Assembly (NCBI RefSeq): GCF_003473485.1
Contig: NC_053046.1
Span: forward strand, 8,318,001-8,382,000
Length of the DNA stretch: 64,000 bases
DNA from: Medicago truncatula
Lineage: Eukaryota > Streptophyta > Magnoliopsida > Fabales > Fabaceae
Reading direction: 5' to 3'
Positions 52,841-64,000 of this stretch are shown here, piece by piece. A program made the translations under genes and the position numbers. The notes under the pieces were generated by a model, which searched no databases, had not been told where the DNA came from, and saw nothing but the letters and a program-made list of their open reading frames with translations. Each line of letters begins with the position of its first letter. Within the stretch, counting starts at the first letter, position 1.

Positions 52841-54682
52841 ATATAGATATAGTATCAAATTAGTTTATGTTTATCCAAAAGAACTTGCATTGTATGAGAT
52901 GACACTGACTCTCTTTCAGTTTTATCAGAGGGTCCTGTGTTCGAATGTCTTGCAAATGCATCAATATTAAGGTTTATCACGAAATAATAATATAAAAAAG
53001 AGATTTAATATTGATGCATTTGATCTTCCTCAAGAGTAAGTGATAAATAAACCAAATTAAAGGTTTTTCACGAAATAATAATATATAAAAGATGTTTAAA
53101 TTTAAAATAGTTGGATTTCAAGGGAAGAAAATCTATGGAAAAGAAAAAGTTGATTAATGTAATCCGCAACCTCAATTGCAACAAGAAAGCCAGTTGGAGT
53201 CTTGAGAAAGTAATTCCTGGAGGGAGACCACGCAAACGTCAATTATACCACAGAGAAACATGCATTGAATTTACACAACAAATGAAGCCTAATATCATTA
53301 TCAATCTTAATCGGTGTATATAATAATTTGACAGTTTCTTCTTCCAACAGCAAAAATGCATGTCGGCTGTTTTTTTGTTTCCTTCCAACTCTAGCAGCTT
53401 ACATTTTATTTGAATTAATTTAATTATACGCGATTCGTGATAATTTTAAGATTTCCTCTTACAATACTTTTGAAATTTATACTTTGAAATTTTTCAGTAA
53501 TTTTAAAATATCCAAGCATAAGGTGTTGAAAAGTGAAAGAAATGCTGATAGTCGATGAATTGGCTCCTTATACAGTACCTAAAGACTTTGATGAAGGAAT
53601 ATATCAAAGCATTAGAAAGGTACTTCTTTCCGTCATAAATTCTTGTTGCAGTTTGATGATATGTACTATTCACATAAATCACATAACTTTGATTTGTATC
53701 AAAGATGTTTAATTTATTTTAATGAATATTTTCAAACATATAAACTTTTTATAATTTTTTATTGTATTAGAAAATAATAATCGTTAAAGTTGTACATTGA
53801 CGGCGTGTGTGAACTGATCAAGTGTGACATTTTTTGAAATAGGAGTAAATGATTATCAAAATTTGACTTTATTTTTTACCAATGGTTAACTTTTAGAAAT
53901 CATTTGAGAATCAATATAAACCATGTACTAAATTCATATATAGTGATCATATATTACTTCAATCATAATTACTTTTAAATTCCTGCATATAAATTGTTGG
54001 TGATGTAATTTTTTTACACTGGCAGGATATGAAAATTAAACTCAAACTATTATAACTAAATATGTCTATAAAACATATTATAGCCATGAACCAACCGGGG
54101 TTAAGTCTAACATAAAGAGGAGCACTCTCACAACCTAGCAACCATGTTCATGTTCCGGAAAAGTATTCACATTTAGTGTATGACCCATCATCTCAAATAA
54201 GATGATCTACGTAAAACACTGAAGAAAGAAACATATTATAGCCGTGCAAGTCTTCATCATGGTTGTTAAATCATGCATGGTGTCTTTTAGAAATTGATAT
54301 TAGATGCTCAATAATTCACAAACAACGACAAAAACAAGGCAGCAGTCCTTTGATTTCTGCCATCAATTGTGGTTTGGCTAAACACATTTTCTATTTTTAT
54401 TTTTTGAAAAAGAAGTATTATCCTCTATGTCATGGGGGGGGAGCACAAATGTCACATACAAAACTGAAACCAAAAACAAATTTCAACACACTATTCATTG
54501 AAAAGGGGGTCAGAGGTGTATAATAAACAATGCTTTGCAGTACAGATTCTATGTGTTGAACTAAAAAACTAAATTCCTACATGAGAGAACAAATTCTTTA
54601 GACTCGCATTGCTTTGTAGCATGATCTATGGTAGATTTCTGATGTAAGATCCTGTTGGAATCGGACTGCCTTGTAGCACGAT

Positions 54683-56955
54683 CTATGGCTGCCAAGATAA
54701 ACAAAAAACATTCATGAGATGCATATGCATGTCAATCAGACATGCTTTGGAACGTGTAACGGTAAATCAAACATACGCTTAAAAGCTTCTACTTAATCCT
54801 GTCATTGGATGATTGCATTGAAGACAGAAAGATGAATGGTTTGTGGTTCGGAAAAATAACAAAATAATAAGGAACCAATCTGCAAAAGTTCAAGATATAT
54901 TTTACATAGAAACTTTTTAAGGTAATATTTCAAACCACAATCATAAACACATGGATATTGGCCTTGCAATGTTAATTTCTGTAGAATGCATCAGTAGAGA
55001 GGATTCATCTCAATTATTGTTGATGTCCCTTTAAGTAAAGCTGGTCATTTGATTTCACAAGATGAGATGAAATAGTGGAACTGAATCCCTCAAGGTGGAT
55101 GATTGCTCATTCATTGGACTAGCTCAAATTTTGAAAGATCGAATTCAAGTTCAAACGCGACAAGTTTTATTTGTAGATAATCATAATTTCAACAATCACA
55201 TCACTTTGCAATATCAGTCCTATATCCCAATCATAACTACATTAGCTATACATACAAGTTCATTATATTTAATGCATTAGAGATGAATCTAGCACCACTA
55301 ACTAGAAATTATTCATATTTAGCGTGATTACTTTGTACCAGTAGCAACAGCCAATAGCCAATATGTTTATCAATTTCACTCTAAGTATATTTTGCGGTAT
55401 CTAATTTATGTTAAACACGCATTTATCACAGCAGAAATTTATAACCAGCAGAACAAAGTTTACTTCCCATGAACTCTAACCTGATTATTTGATGCATGTT
55501 CATGTATTCTGTTGTTAGGCTTCATGTTCAAATCAATCAATTTATTTTCCATCTTAGAATTCCCATCAGCATTAGGTTCTGAAGTTGGAACCGGAGGCAT
55601 CCTATGATTTTGTTGCTTCTCTCCCATTTTTTGTTTAGGAAGTGGACTTTGTCCTCTTTTAATATCACCTGGATCTAGAGGTTGTGAAGCCGGGTTGTCT
55701 GCATTACTAGGTTTATCACCTGGAAACTATGAAACAAAGAGGTATTATACATAAATTTGAAGGCATGAAGAAGAAAATTTCAAGAGAGTAAACAATCATT
55801 TTAGTCCCTAAATGTGTGAAACGATGTCACTATAATCCCTGAACGTATCAAATTTCAAAAACAACCCCGAGAATGACTAACAAAAGATACATTTGAGGAC
55901 CAAACTAACTAATAAAAGAAGCATACACGGACCGAACTGACTAATAAAAGACACATTCAGGTATACTTTTATAGTAATTTTGATACATCGAGGGACTGTA
56001 GTGACTGCCTCACACATTCAAGGATTAAAATTACTATAATCAATTCAAGACTAATTCATTTTATAAAGGATAGACACACCTCAACTCTTTGCCTAAAGAG
56101 AAGATATCTTCCATGCGTTCTTTTGCCACCAACATGAACTATCATATCACATTGCAAACAAAGGGAACTTCCATCTGTTTCGCAATAGAAGAAAGCTGCA
56201 ACAAGATTGAGAAAAACAAATTCATAAGCAACGAAAAACATCAGAAGAACAACACTACAAGGATCAAAAGAAGAAAGTTCTTACCAGGTGCATTCTCACA
56301 TATGTCGCACCGCGGCACGTCGCTCGGACTTGCAAGACCAACCCTAACATGTCTACTAGCTAACTTATTGCACATATGAACCTGCAATTTCCAAAAGTTA
56401 CAAACTTTGAACCATCAGTTGAAAGACATTGACCAGGAAAATCACTCAAATTAAAATACCAGATTTAAACATAAAACTAACTTAGATTTTTTTAAACAAA
56501 ATCGAGAAGGAGAAATTATTTAGTAACGACGATTTTAGCTTATAAGGTCAAACTCTTACGGCTGAGCGTACACCTTAGATTTCGAATTTACACAAGTCCA
56601 CAAAAAATATCAAATCAAATCGAATTATATTTATGAATTATGAAACTAAATTGCAAGTGGTCCAATCCAATCTTTAACCAAATCCAACATAAATGGACTT
56701 ATTTAAATTAAGCAAGATTCTAAATTTCAATATTGCTACATTAATAATGAAACATTACACTTACAAAAAAATATCCAATTATACAAAAATTCATGGTCAA
56801 TGATTAACATGAAATTGAATAGTAAATATAAGAAATCAAATCAGAGATTGATGATAAGCTACCTTCTCATCACAAGCACGACAAAGTGCAGCCTCATCAG
56901 CAGCACAGAAAACTATAGCGGCAGCACTCTCACAAGCATCACAAAGCGTTCGCAT
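54683..56955 (-). CDS. BBX18/19: Double B-box zinc finger protein (BBX18/BBX19 type)
   Basis: Exons on the minus strand: 56955-56863, 56381-56285, 56195-56080 and 55726-55481 (184 codons), followed by a terminal exon I cannot fix. Residues 5-47 form B-box 1 ([20 protein letters not shown]) and 56-98 form B-box 2 ([20 protein letters not shown]), with all zinc Cys/His/Asp positions present. The tail has FPGDKP and [19 protein letters not shown], as in Arabidopsis BBX18/19 (DBB1 group), which lack a CCT domain and modulate light and flowering signalling through COP1/HY5 and CO interactions. A GGCAG acceptor at 54689 would add Pro and a stop (54688-54683); reading through the donor would instead add six residues. 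Intron 3 carries a MITE. The 5' coding exons are certain; the 3' end is not. Confidence 0.85.
55786..56041. mobile_element. Mutator-type MITE in intron 3 of the BBX gene
   Basis: 256 bp with inverted ends (gattttagtccc-like; left 'aatcattttagtccctaaat', right 'attcaaggattaaaattact'). Flanks ATTTCAAGA (55777-55785) and AATTCAAGA (56042-56050) match at 8 of 9 bases. Confidence 0.75.
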
Positions 56956-57480
56956 AATTGAACTCTCTAACTTTCATTGCTTCATTTTCAATCAAAAAAA
57001 TAGAAACATAGTTGAAAAGTCATATACAGAACAAGAAAAAAGAAAAAAAACACCTGAATTATCTACTATAAAATAATAATAAAAAATAGATAAGAAACAA
57101 AAAAAAAAAGACAGATATTCACCAAATCCATGTGGGTTTGTTTTTTTATCAAAAAATGATGTTGGGTTGTGAAGAAGTTTGATGAAGATGGAGGTTGTTG
57201 ATGATGGAAAGTTATAGGATTTTGAAGGAGTTTGGGGGACCTTTTGGTTTGGGTTGAAGGGTTTTTTTCTTCTGATTGTTGAGAAGTGAGAAATCTTAAA
57301 GAGAGACACAAACACAAATAATAATAATAAATGAATATGAGAGAGGAGAGAGAGTATTAGTATTGTTTGTTGAATGTTGTGTTGTGTTGTCAACTATGAT
57401 GTTACTTGGTGGCCACAAGTTCAAAGCCAATGTGGGGTTGACACTAACTCTTCATTCATTCTCACCCACTACTTCACTTA
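56956..57480 (-). promoter_or_regulatory. BBX gene leader and proximal promoter
   Basis: On the coding strand this region has long pyrimidine tracts (ctctctcctctctcatattc near 57340-57357), typical of a 5' leader. ORFs here overlap in several frames and look like leader sequence, not protein. Confidence 0.4.
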
Positions 57481-57982
57481 TCTCACATGGGACCCATTTT
57501 CATATATTTTTGTTTGTTTACTTATTTGCCTTTTAGTGCATGCCCCTCCCCCTCTCTCTAACCACTCAAATAAATATGAGATCTTTTCACCAAATTTTAC
57601 TAATTTGGGGATTGGATTTAGATCCTTTCTTTTTACTCAATTCGATCACATTTATAAGTAAAAATTGATATTTTAAATATATTAAATAATTAATGTATCC
57701 GATCACATTTATATGTTGGATACATTAATTATTCATTGTATTTAAAAAGTTGTTTTTTCTTATAAATATAATCGGAGAGAATATATTTCTCTTTATCTTT
57801 TTTAACTCTCTTAATCTTAATCTTAATGTCTCTCCTCATTGTAATTTTGTTTTTAAGGAAAAGTAAGATCAAGAGATAAATAGTTACGAAAGATGTAGAG
57901 AATAATGTGAGAGAAAATTTAAATCTACCACCTTTACCTCTCTTCTTAAATGTAAATTTTTTTTCTTTCAAAAATTAATTCT

Positions 57983-57987
57983 CACAT

Positions 57988-58055
<68 letters not shown>
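57983..58055. repeat. Compound (CA)n(TA)n microsatellite
   Basis: Alternating CA repeats run directly into a TA tract of about 50 bp. Confidence 0.95.
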
Positions 58056-58058
<3 letters not shown>

Positions 58059-58373
58059 TTCTTATAGTTTCTATTGTCGTTTAATGGTGACTAATCTTTG
58101 AGGGAGTTTGTGGGATATACAAAGGTGAGTTATCTTATCCCAATCAGATTTTTCATGCATTAGAATCAATGATAAAACCGGCCTTAACCATCTACTTAAA
58201 GAGCTCAAATTTCTTACCCCAAGGACCAATTTATTGTTGATATCAAAAATATATCTTAAGTTGTCAATTAACTGTAATAATCAAAATCATAAAAAATATT
58301 TAACTTTCCCCTCAAAAAACATGATTAGTTTTAATTTGTTGACAATATAATTTTTTTACATTACAATGTCCTA

Positions 58374-58665
58374 CCTCCGTCCCTAAATATAGGAGCATTT
58401 TATCAAAATTACTGGAATTAAGAAAGTTGATAGTAATATTAAATTTATATATAATTACTGTTGTTTTTACAATTTTATACTTAAAAGATAGAGTTAATTT
58501 ATGTTTTCAACATAATATTTATTGTTGATTGAAAAAAAAAAAGATGCAAAATAAATAAGGGTATGTTGGTAAAAAAAATAATTAATGTACTTGAAAATGT
58601 CAAAGGTGTTTTTATAATAAGGGACAAAAAAATTTCTCAAAAAGGTCTTGTAATTAGGGACGGGG
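58374..58665. mobile_element. Stowaway-like MITE
   Basis: 292 bp, starts CCTCCGTCCCTAAATATAGG and ends ttgtaattagggacgggg, with TA on both sides (58372-58373 and 58666-58667). Confidence 0.75.
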
Positions 58666-59155
58666 TAATATTAATTAAACTTTTTTTGTTCATAATAGCT
58701 AATTAGCTAAAAACATTTTTATAAAAAATAAAAAAATTATTAGTATATTAAGTGGTTTAGAAGTGGCTACTTTTTTCTCCACGAGTTCTATATTTTGTTA
58801 CGAAAACAGTAGTTGGTAATTCAACTTGTCTTTTCTCACCAACTAATTATAATTCTTCTAAATCAACTTTAAAATTATATTTGAATAAAGATTGGATGAT
58901 TAATATTCTCCACTTTATTCATATAAAAAAAAGGAAGAATACTTTTTTGGGTTGTAAATAAAGTGACTAAAATTTACAATTTTGTGTTTAAGATTAATGT
59001 ATCCAACTTAACAATATTGATATTGTTGGTTGAATTAACATTTAGAGATAAAGACTAATTCTTTTTGATAAGAAGTATATTAGTTAGAAATCCATCTTTT
59101 AAAGATAAATAAGTAGATGTCTGAAGTTCGTATCCCAATCCATGTATATAATATA

Positions 59156-59470
59156 GACAAAATTATATTTTTAGTCCCTTAACTTAATTTCAGGTAATAG
59201 TTTGGTTCTTTATTTTTTTTCATTTCAATTGGGTCCTTTTTGTCCATTTTCATATACATTTTCAAACTTCAAATTAAATATTCTTATGCAAACATAGACA
59301 AGGATCATAGATTTGAAGACTGAAAGACAATAAGAAAATAAAATCATGAATTTTAAGCTTAAAAATTCATATGTAAATGGATCAAAATGACAAAATTGAA
59401 ATGAAAAAAAAGATAAAGGACTAAACTCTTATCTAAAATAAAATTAAAGGACTAAAAATATAATTTTACC
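59156..59470. mobile_element. Mutator-type MITE
   Basis: 315 bp with inverted ends (gacaaaattatatttttagt / ctaaaaatataattttacc) and a perfect 9-bp duplication TATAATATA (59147-59155 and 59471-59479). Confidence 0.87.
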
Positions 59471-60252
59471 TATAATATATTATATCCCTACCAATTGGAC
59501 TAATTTTATATCGCTCACACTCGATCAACTTTAAAATTTATTTCAAAATAAGTGTTGTCTATTCTTTATCTAACAATGTAGATCTATAAATACAGAATAT
59601 ATGGATGATGACAAAAATCCAAATGTGACTAACTCTATTGAAAATCCTAAAAATTCTATGACACCATTGACACGTGTCCTTTATGATTATTATTTAATTA
59701 TTTTATGAGAAAGATGATTAATGATTCAACTTGCTTATCTCCCAACTTCCCTTTTGGGATTTTGTCAAAAATAATTTCCCTTTTTAGCGAAACAAAATAT
59801 TGCAAATATTTTCTCGTGCAATAAATTATATGCAGTTTAGAGGGCTTGGTGGATTTAGATTGATATCTACGGTAGTGAAGGGTGACGTGTGAAAGACTCA
59901 ACATATTTAATTAACTTTCCATAGTTGAGCTAAAAAACAAATTAAATACAGTCTAGATTGCTGTTCACGGGTCCATAAATAGGAGGACATTAATAATAAA
60001 TCCACAATTATTGTGGCTCCTAGAAAGAACTATGTTCAGTTTGTCTTCAAAACCTCTAAAGTAGTTTCTTCTCAATCATTTTATGTTTAGAGAAGGCTCA
60101 CACATTTTGAAAGCTAACAGTTTTAACAAGAGATTTGGATTATGATTTTTCAAGAGAACACGTGGTTAGGCTTAGGCAGTCAGTTAAATTTTCTGTCTTA
60201 TTTTCTTTTACTCTCTAATTAATAGTATATGTAAACTTGTAAAAAAAAAAAA

Positions 60253-61625
60253 GGTTTAATTGATCATTTGATCCCTTAACTTAATTCTTTATTTTGAATT
60301 GATCCCCTAATTATTAAACGTTTTAAAATGGTCTTTTATCTTTGTTTTAGTCATCATTTTGGTCATATTTTATTAATTTTAAATTCCTTAAAAAGAAGAC
60401 CGTTCGTTAAAGGAGGTCCATCAAATCTAACGGTGTATCACCAACACATAATTTATATTGCTTTCTTCCTCTCCTTCTTCCCATTCATCTTCTTCATATA
60501 ACTATCATCAATATTCATGAACTAAACCCAGAAAAATCATGAATATTATAATTTTGTTTCGACCAAATGAATGAATGAAAGGAGAAAAGGAACGGTGAAC
60601 TTCACTACTGGGGTAGAACAAACTAAAAAACACAAAATGAAAGTGACGTTGTTGAACAACCTTAAACGACATTTCTGTTCCAACATCATCACAACAACAA
60701 CAACCTTAAATTCCTCAAAAAAGAAAATCCCTTGTCGCTAAAAGAACCTTGCCGTCACAAGCTCAACAAGCACTCAGTGAACATCTTCGTTCCACAAGAT
60801 CCAACCCTTATGCTTTTGCATATCAGATTTCCAAAAACTCATTTCATTCTCTCTCTAATATCATTTCAAAGTTGGGTTCCATTTCACCAAAAAAAAGTTG
60901 GATTCATTCACCAAAAAAGTTGAAAAGTTCCAAAGGAGGAGGTCGGTGAGACTGAGGAGCGTATTTCTTCAATCTCTCATAACTGTTTTCCGTCATTTCC
61001 ATGGTCATCACGGATGACGACACAAAACTAACAAAATAAGACTCATGAATTTTCCAACTTAGAAATCGTACCCTTATTTTCTAAAAATCCAACGATTGTT
61101 ACATGCCATGTATGTATTCTCCAACAATTTGAAGGTACTTCTTGAATTGATATTGATTTCACTTGTGAATCATTGTTTCTTCTCCAATTCAATGTTTGTG
61201 GGTTCCCCCGTCTTCTCTCTTCTCTGGCGTTGATGAAAGAGGGGTAAAAAGGCTTATTGTTGATTTTTTTGGCATCTGAAAGAGGGGGAAACAATTGGGT
61301 TTAATTTTTTGTATTTGTGAGTTGGTAGGTTTGATTCATGATTTTTTTGGGTTTAGTTCATGAATGTTGATGATGGTTTTATGAAGAAGATGAAGATGAA
61401 GAAGAAGAGGAAGAAAGCAATATAAATTATGTGTTGGTGATACACCGTTAAATCCGACGGACCTCCTTTATCCAACGATCTTCTTTTTAAGGGATTTAAA
61501 ATTTATAAAATAGGACCAAAATGATGACTAAAACAAAGATAAAAGACCATTTTAAAACTTTTAATAGTTAGGGGACCGATTCGAAATAAATAATTAAGTT
61601 AAGGGACCAAATGATTAATTAAGCC
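60253..61625. mobile_element. Long-TIR Mutator-like element, possible Pack-MULE
   Basis: 1373 bp with inverted ends GGTTTAATTGATCATTTGAT / ccaaatgattaattaagcc extending inward for about 290 bp per side (both arms include gtgtatcaccaacacataat and gaactaaacccaraaaaatc). It sits in poly(A), so the 9-bp duplication (AAAAAAAAA versus AAAAAAAAT) is not decisive. The unique centre (about 60730-60950) encodes a protein-like ORF (LPSQAQQALSEHLRSTRSNP) that may be a captured host exon. Confidence 0.75.
60749..60949 (+). pseudogene. Protein-like ORF inside the long-TIR element
   Basis: A 66-codon open frame with the composition of a real protein start: PSQAQQALSEHLRSTRSNPY, then AFAYQISKNSFHSLSNIISK. 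I do not recognise the family. It lies exactly between the two long inverted arms of the 60253-61625 element, so a captured and truncated host gene piece is the likeliest origin. Confidence 0.35.
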
Positions 61626-64000
61626 AAAAAAAATATATATACCACAACACTTATAAGGTATTATTTTCTATTTAATATTTATGACAATAAAAATTAATCA
61701 ACAGTTATTAAGATTAATTTAGTAGCTTGGCCTGTCCTTCCTGTGTCATTCTCTTATATTTATTTATAATTTCTTAGTTTATGTGAAATAATCTAATACG
61801 ACAATGGACGAGAGAGTAATGAATTCACTAACCACTTGATCACATATTTGCTTTACCACAATAAGCACTTATAGTTTACTATGCAATTATGAGAACATAT
61901 TTTTGGTCTTTAACGTTATGGTTTTAAGGGAAAGAGTCATGATAATCCAGTGTTCAGCCAAGAGACAAGTAAAATATGATTGATGATTATCCTAGCTTAA
62001 ATTTGACCTTGCGCTTGTTGACGTTGGCCTTGCGTTTGTTGCACCATCACCCACCGTCATCGCAACATTTGCATCATTTGGTGTTGTTACAACAACATTT
62101 GAGTCCACTTATCTTCATCAGTGTTTGCACTCTAGTTCCCTGGAGGTCGATCATGTCTCATTTGTTCAGCCATATCGTTCATATAATTTTATAGTGCAAT
62201 TGTCAAAACTAAGGAAACTAATACATCTTGTATTATAGAGTAGTCCATAATACAAAGCATTATATAGTGATATACAATTGCAAAAGTTACCTAATTATAC
62301 ATTACAAACCCAAAAACTTGTTTTAAAAATATATTTTTTTCAAGTTGTATTATATAAGGGAAGTTCCTCGTTTTACATATAACTCAAAATAAAATGAAAG
62401 TTTAATGTTGCGTTTAGTTTACTAAAAAGTAAACACGGAACAATACAACACAAGATAGAGCAACAAATACAAATTATTATATTATTGAATAATTTTTTAT
62501 AGTATACATTTTTGATAGATAAAAGATTATTTTAGTATTTTAGACAACTTGTATTTGAGACAAAAAAAACTGTATTTTAGTTCAGTGAAATACAATAATT
62601 TAAGTTTTTGTTATGCCGCTTACCTCTATTTTGTTTTGTTCCTTAAAACAATTTTACAATCAAACATTGTAAAACTTGTCATATCCTATTATTCATTTTT
62701 TTAATAGATAAATGCACCTTAAATATAAATTAAAGTATATTAATTAGCATCATATACACAATCAATACACCTTCACATAGCTTTATCCTTATCCTTATTA
62801 ACGTGCTTAGAAACAAAACTAAAAACTATAAGATAAGATAACATCTTGACGAGTTCTTTAAGTACAACCCTAATATATTCGGAATAATGTTTCACAATTG
62901 GTAAAAAAAAAAAAGACAATTTTGTAGAAGCAACAAAAAAAGTACATAGCAAAATTTTGGACCATTGTGGGTGACACGTCAGCGAAGATTAAGTCAAAAG
63001 TGGTCTTGGGGGGCCAAAATTGCCAAAGATCCAATACATATGAGACTGTTTTGGATTTTAATTAGTTAGGGGGCCAAAATCACAACTTTTAAAAAGATAG
63101 GGACCAAAAGTACAATTAAACTTATATATTACTAATGAGGTATTGTCAGAATATTGAAACCGCGTGTGAGATGAGAGGAGGGTGGAAAAAATAACAGCCT
63201 TATCTTTGCCTACAGCTCTTCAATCCAAGCCATATGGACGACACTTTCAAATCCACACAAACAATCATATTTTACACACCATGATAATGTTGCAATCTAT
63301 TCAAAATAAAAGGCAATAAAGCAAGCCACAAAATCCCAAATATTATTGGACTAAAATAGAAAATATTGAAAGCTAAAAGAGTAGATGTTCACCTGAAAAC
63401 TAATAACATTAAATAAAGGATAAAACAAAGAATCAACGACATCTTTAGGGCCATAAGTTATTTGTAATTCACGGAGATAATGCCATCTTTCTTCAACTTC
63501 CTAAAATGTACATTTAATCAAAGATAATTAGAATGGTTATTATTTAAATATAGTAAAGGTAATATAAATAAACATTTCTATATACCTGAGCTCAATTTGC
63601 ATGTTGTCATTCTTCTCTCTTTTTCTTTGAATTTCGTTCTGTGAGGTCAACCTAAAATGCCAAAAAAGGAAATAAAAAAAAATGAGGCAAAAAATGAACA
63701 TTTGGGTGTAGAATCATGACACTTATATATTCTCACATCTTTGTTATCTATATTTCCAAGAAACTTAAATGATTCAGCTTTTGAAATCTTAGCAAAAAAA
63801 ATGAAGCAATTGAATAATGTGTTACCTCCAAATCTATTCATATAGAAATATATATATTAACTCTTTTTTGTTGCTTCTTCCATTATAAGTGGTTCACTTT
63901 CTTGCTTTTTGGATACTGTTGTACAACACCACAGAACCAAGTTACTTGCAGTTAGGAAAGAAAAGGATTTTTTTTTTTTGAAGGAAGGAAAGAAAAGGAT
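61626..64000. other. Intergenic to window end
   Basis: No complete gene. A partial copy of the F-box-intron MITE family lies at about 62955-63121 (ggggggccaaaattgccaaa). Minus-strand pieces at about 63393-63500, 63585-63650 and 63723-63775 have splice-like borders and short open frames, possibly the 3' exons of a gene continuing beyond the window or a remnant, but no single frame connects them. The last 46 bases hold a micro-insertion. Confidence 0.35.
63955..64000. repeat. Micro-insertion with 14-bp duplication at window end
   Basis: GGAAAGAAAAGGAT at 63955-63968 and 63987-64000 flanks poly(T) plus gaaggaa, which on the minus strand is ttccttc plus poly(A). Confidence 0.55.

Larger units (their letters stand above)
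52382..54682. other. Intergenic
   Basis: No gene is established. Short protein-like stretches occur near 53111-53323 and 53540-53620 (reading VDELAPYTVPKDFDEGIYQS) but are isolated. A micro-insertion with an 18-bp duplication is at 52476-52524. Confidence 0.4.
57481..59146. other. Intergenic
   Basis: No gene. Holds a microsatellite (57983-58055) and a Stowaway-like MITE (58374-58665); otherwise AT-rich. Confidence 0.5.

Noticed and set aside
56992-57393. 133-codon minus ORF upstream of the BBX gene
   Set aside because: Low-complexity (Phe/Ser/Leu-rich), overlaps a second ORF in another frame, and lies where the BBX 5' leader is expected.
61976-62194. 72-codon ORF rich in Leu and His
   Set aside because: Arises from imperfect 'ttgcgcttgttg' repeats; no domain and no splice context.
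63393-63841. 3' exons of a gene extending past the window
   Set aside because: Individual pieces have splice-like edges (for example ISKAESFKFLGNIDNKD), but the phases do not join and a stop falls in the next piece; not enough to annotate.

Overview
This is plant nuclear DNA: AT-rich intergenic sequence, multi-exon genes with short introns, plant-specific families (BBX, F-box/FBD, plant-type CCCH/PHD/SWIB) and a dense load of small transposons. The repeat families (for example short TIR elements starting GGGTTAAATATG that carry long runs of 'gtccct'-type sequence) look like a legume, most likely Medicago truncatula or a close relative. That species call is inference.

Layout. 0.5-3.3 kb: a non-autonomous Mutator-like element with a 5'-truncated LINE nested inside it. 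6.6-12.9 kb (minus): a 10-exon gene for a PHD-SWIB-Plus3-GYF-CCCH chromatin protein (C3H44/NERD type) with an AT-AC (U12-type) intron. 13-26 kb: a TE-filled spacer with several Mutator-type MITEs, a tRNA-derived SINE fragment and a 2.1-kb near-perfect palindrome that formed around a hAT element. 26.3-31.1 kb (plus): a 14-exon UPF0183/PHAF1-like gene. In Arabidopsis the homologues of these two genes (At3g51120 and At3g51130) are neighbours, so the pair is probably conserved microsynteny pushed apart by transposons. 32.8-37.0 kb (minus): a 12-exon secreted S28 serine peptidase (EDA2 type). 37.4-40.0 kb: nested TIR elements, one carrying a 36/108-bp minisatellite. 41.0-44.0 kb (plus): a 4-exon F-box/LRR/FBD gene. 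46.7-52.4 kb: a probable Helitron holding unconnected exon fragments (ETHE1-like, serine carboxypeptidase-like and one unidentified exon). 54.7-57.0 kb (minus): a double B-box gene (BBX18/19 type). 57-64 kb: further MITEs, including a 1.37-kb long-TIR element that may carry a captured gene piece.

The five intact genes show no common pathway or operon-like logic; they are ordinary independent plant genes (chromatin/RNA-directed silencing, autophagy-related, proteolysis, ubiquitin ligase adaptor, light signalling). The unusual content is in the splicing (one AT-AC and three apparent GC-AG introns) and in the transposon architecture: 11 Mutator-type elements with 9-bp target duplications, nesting, a palindrome, Helitron gene capture and poly(A)-tailed micro-insertions. 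All exon boundaries were read by eye from splice sites and reading frames; every CDS listed as complete sums to a multiple of three.
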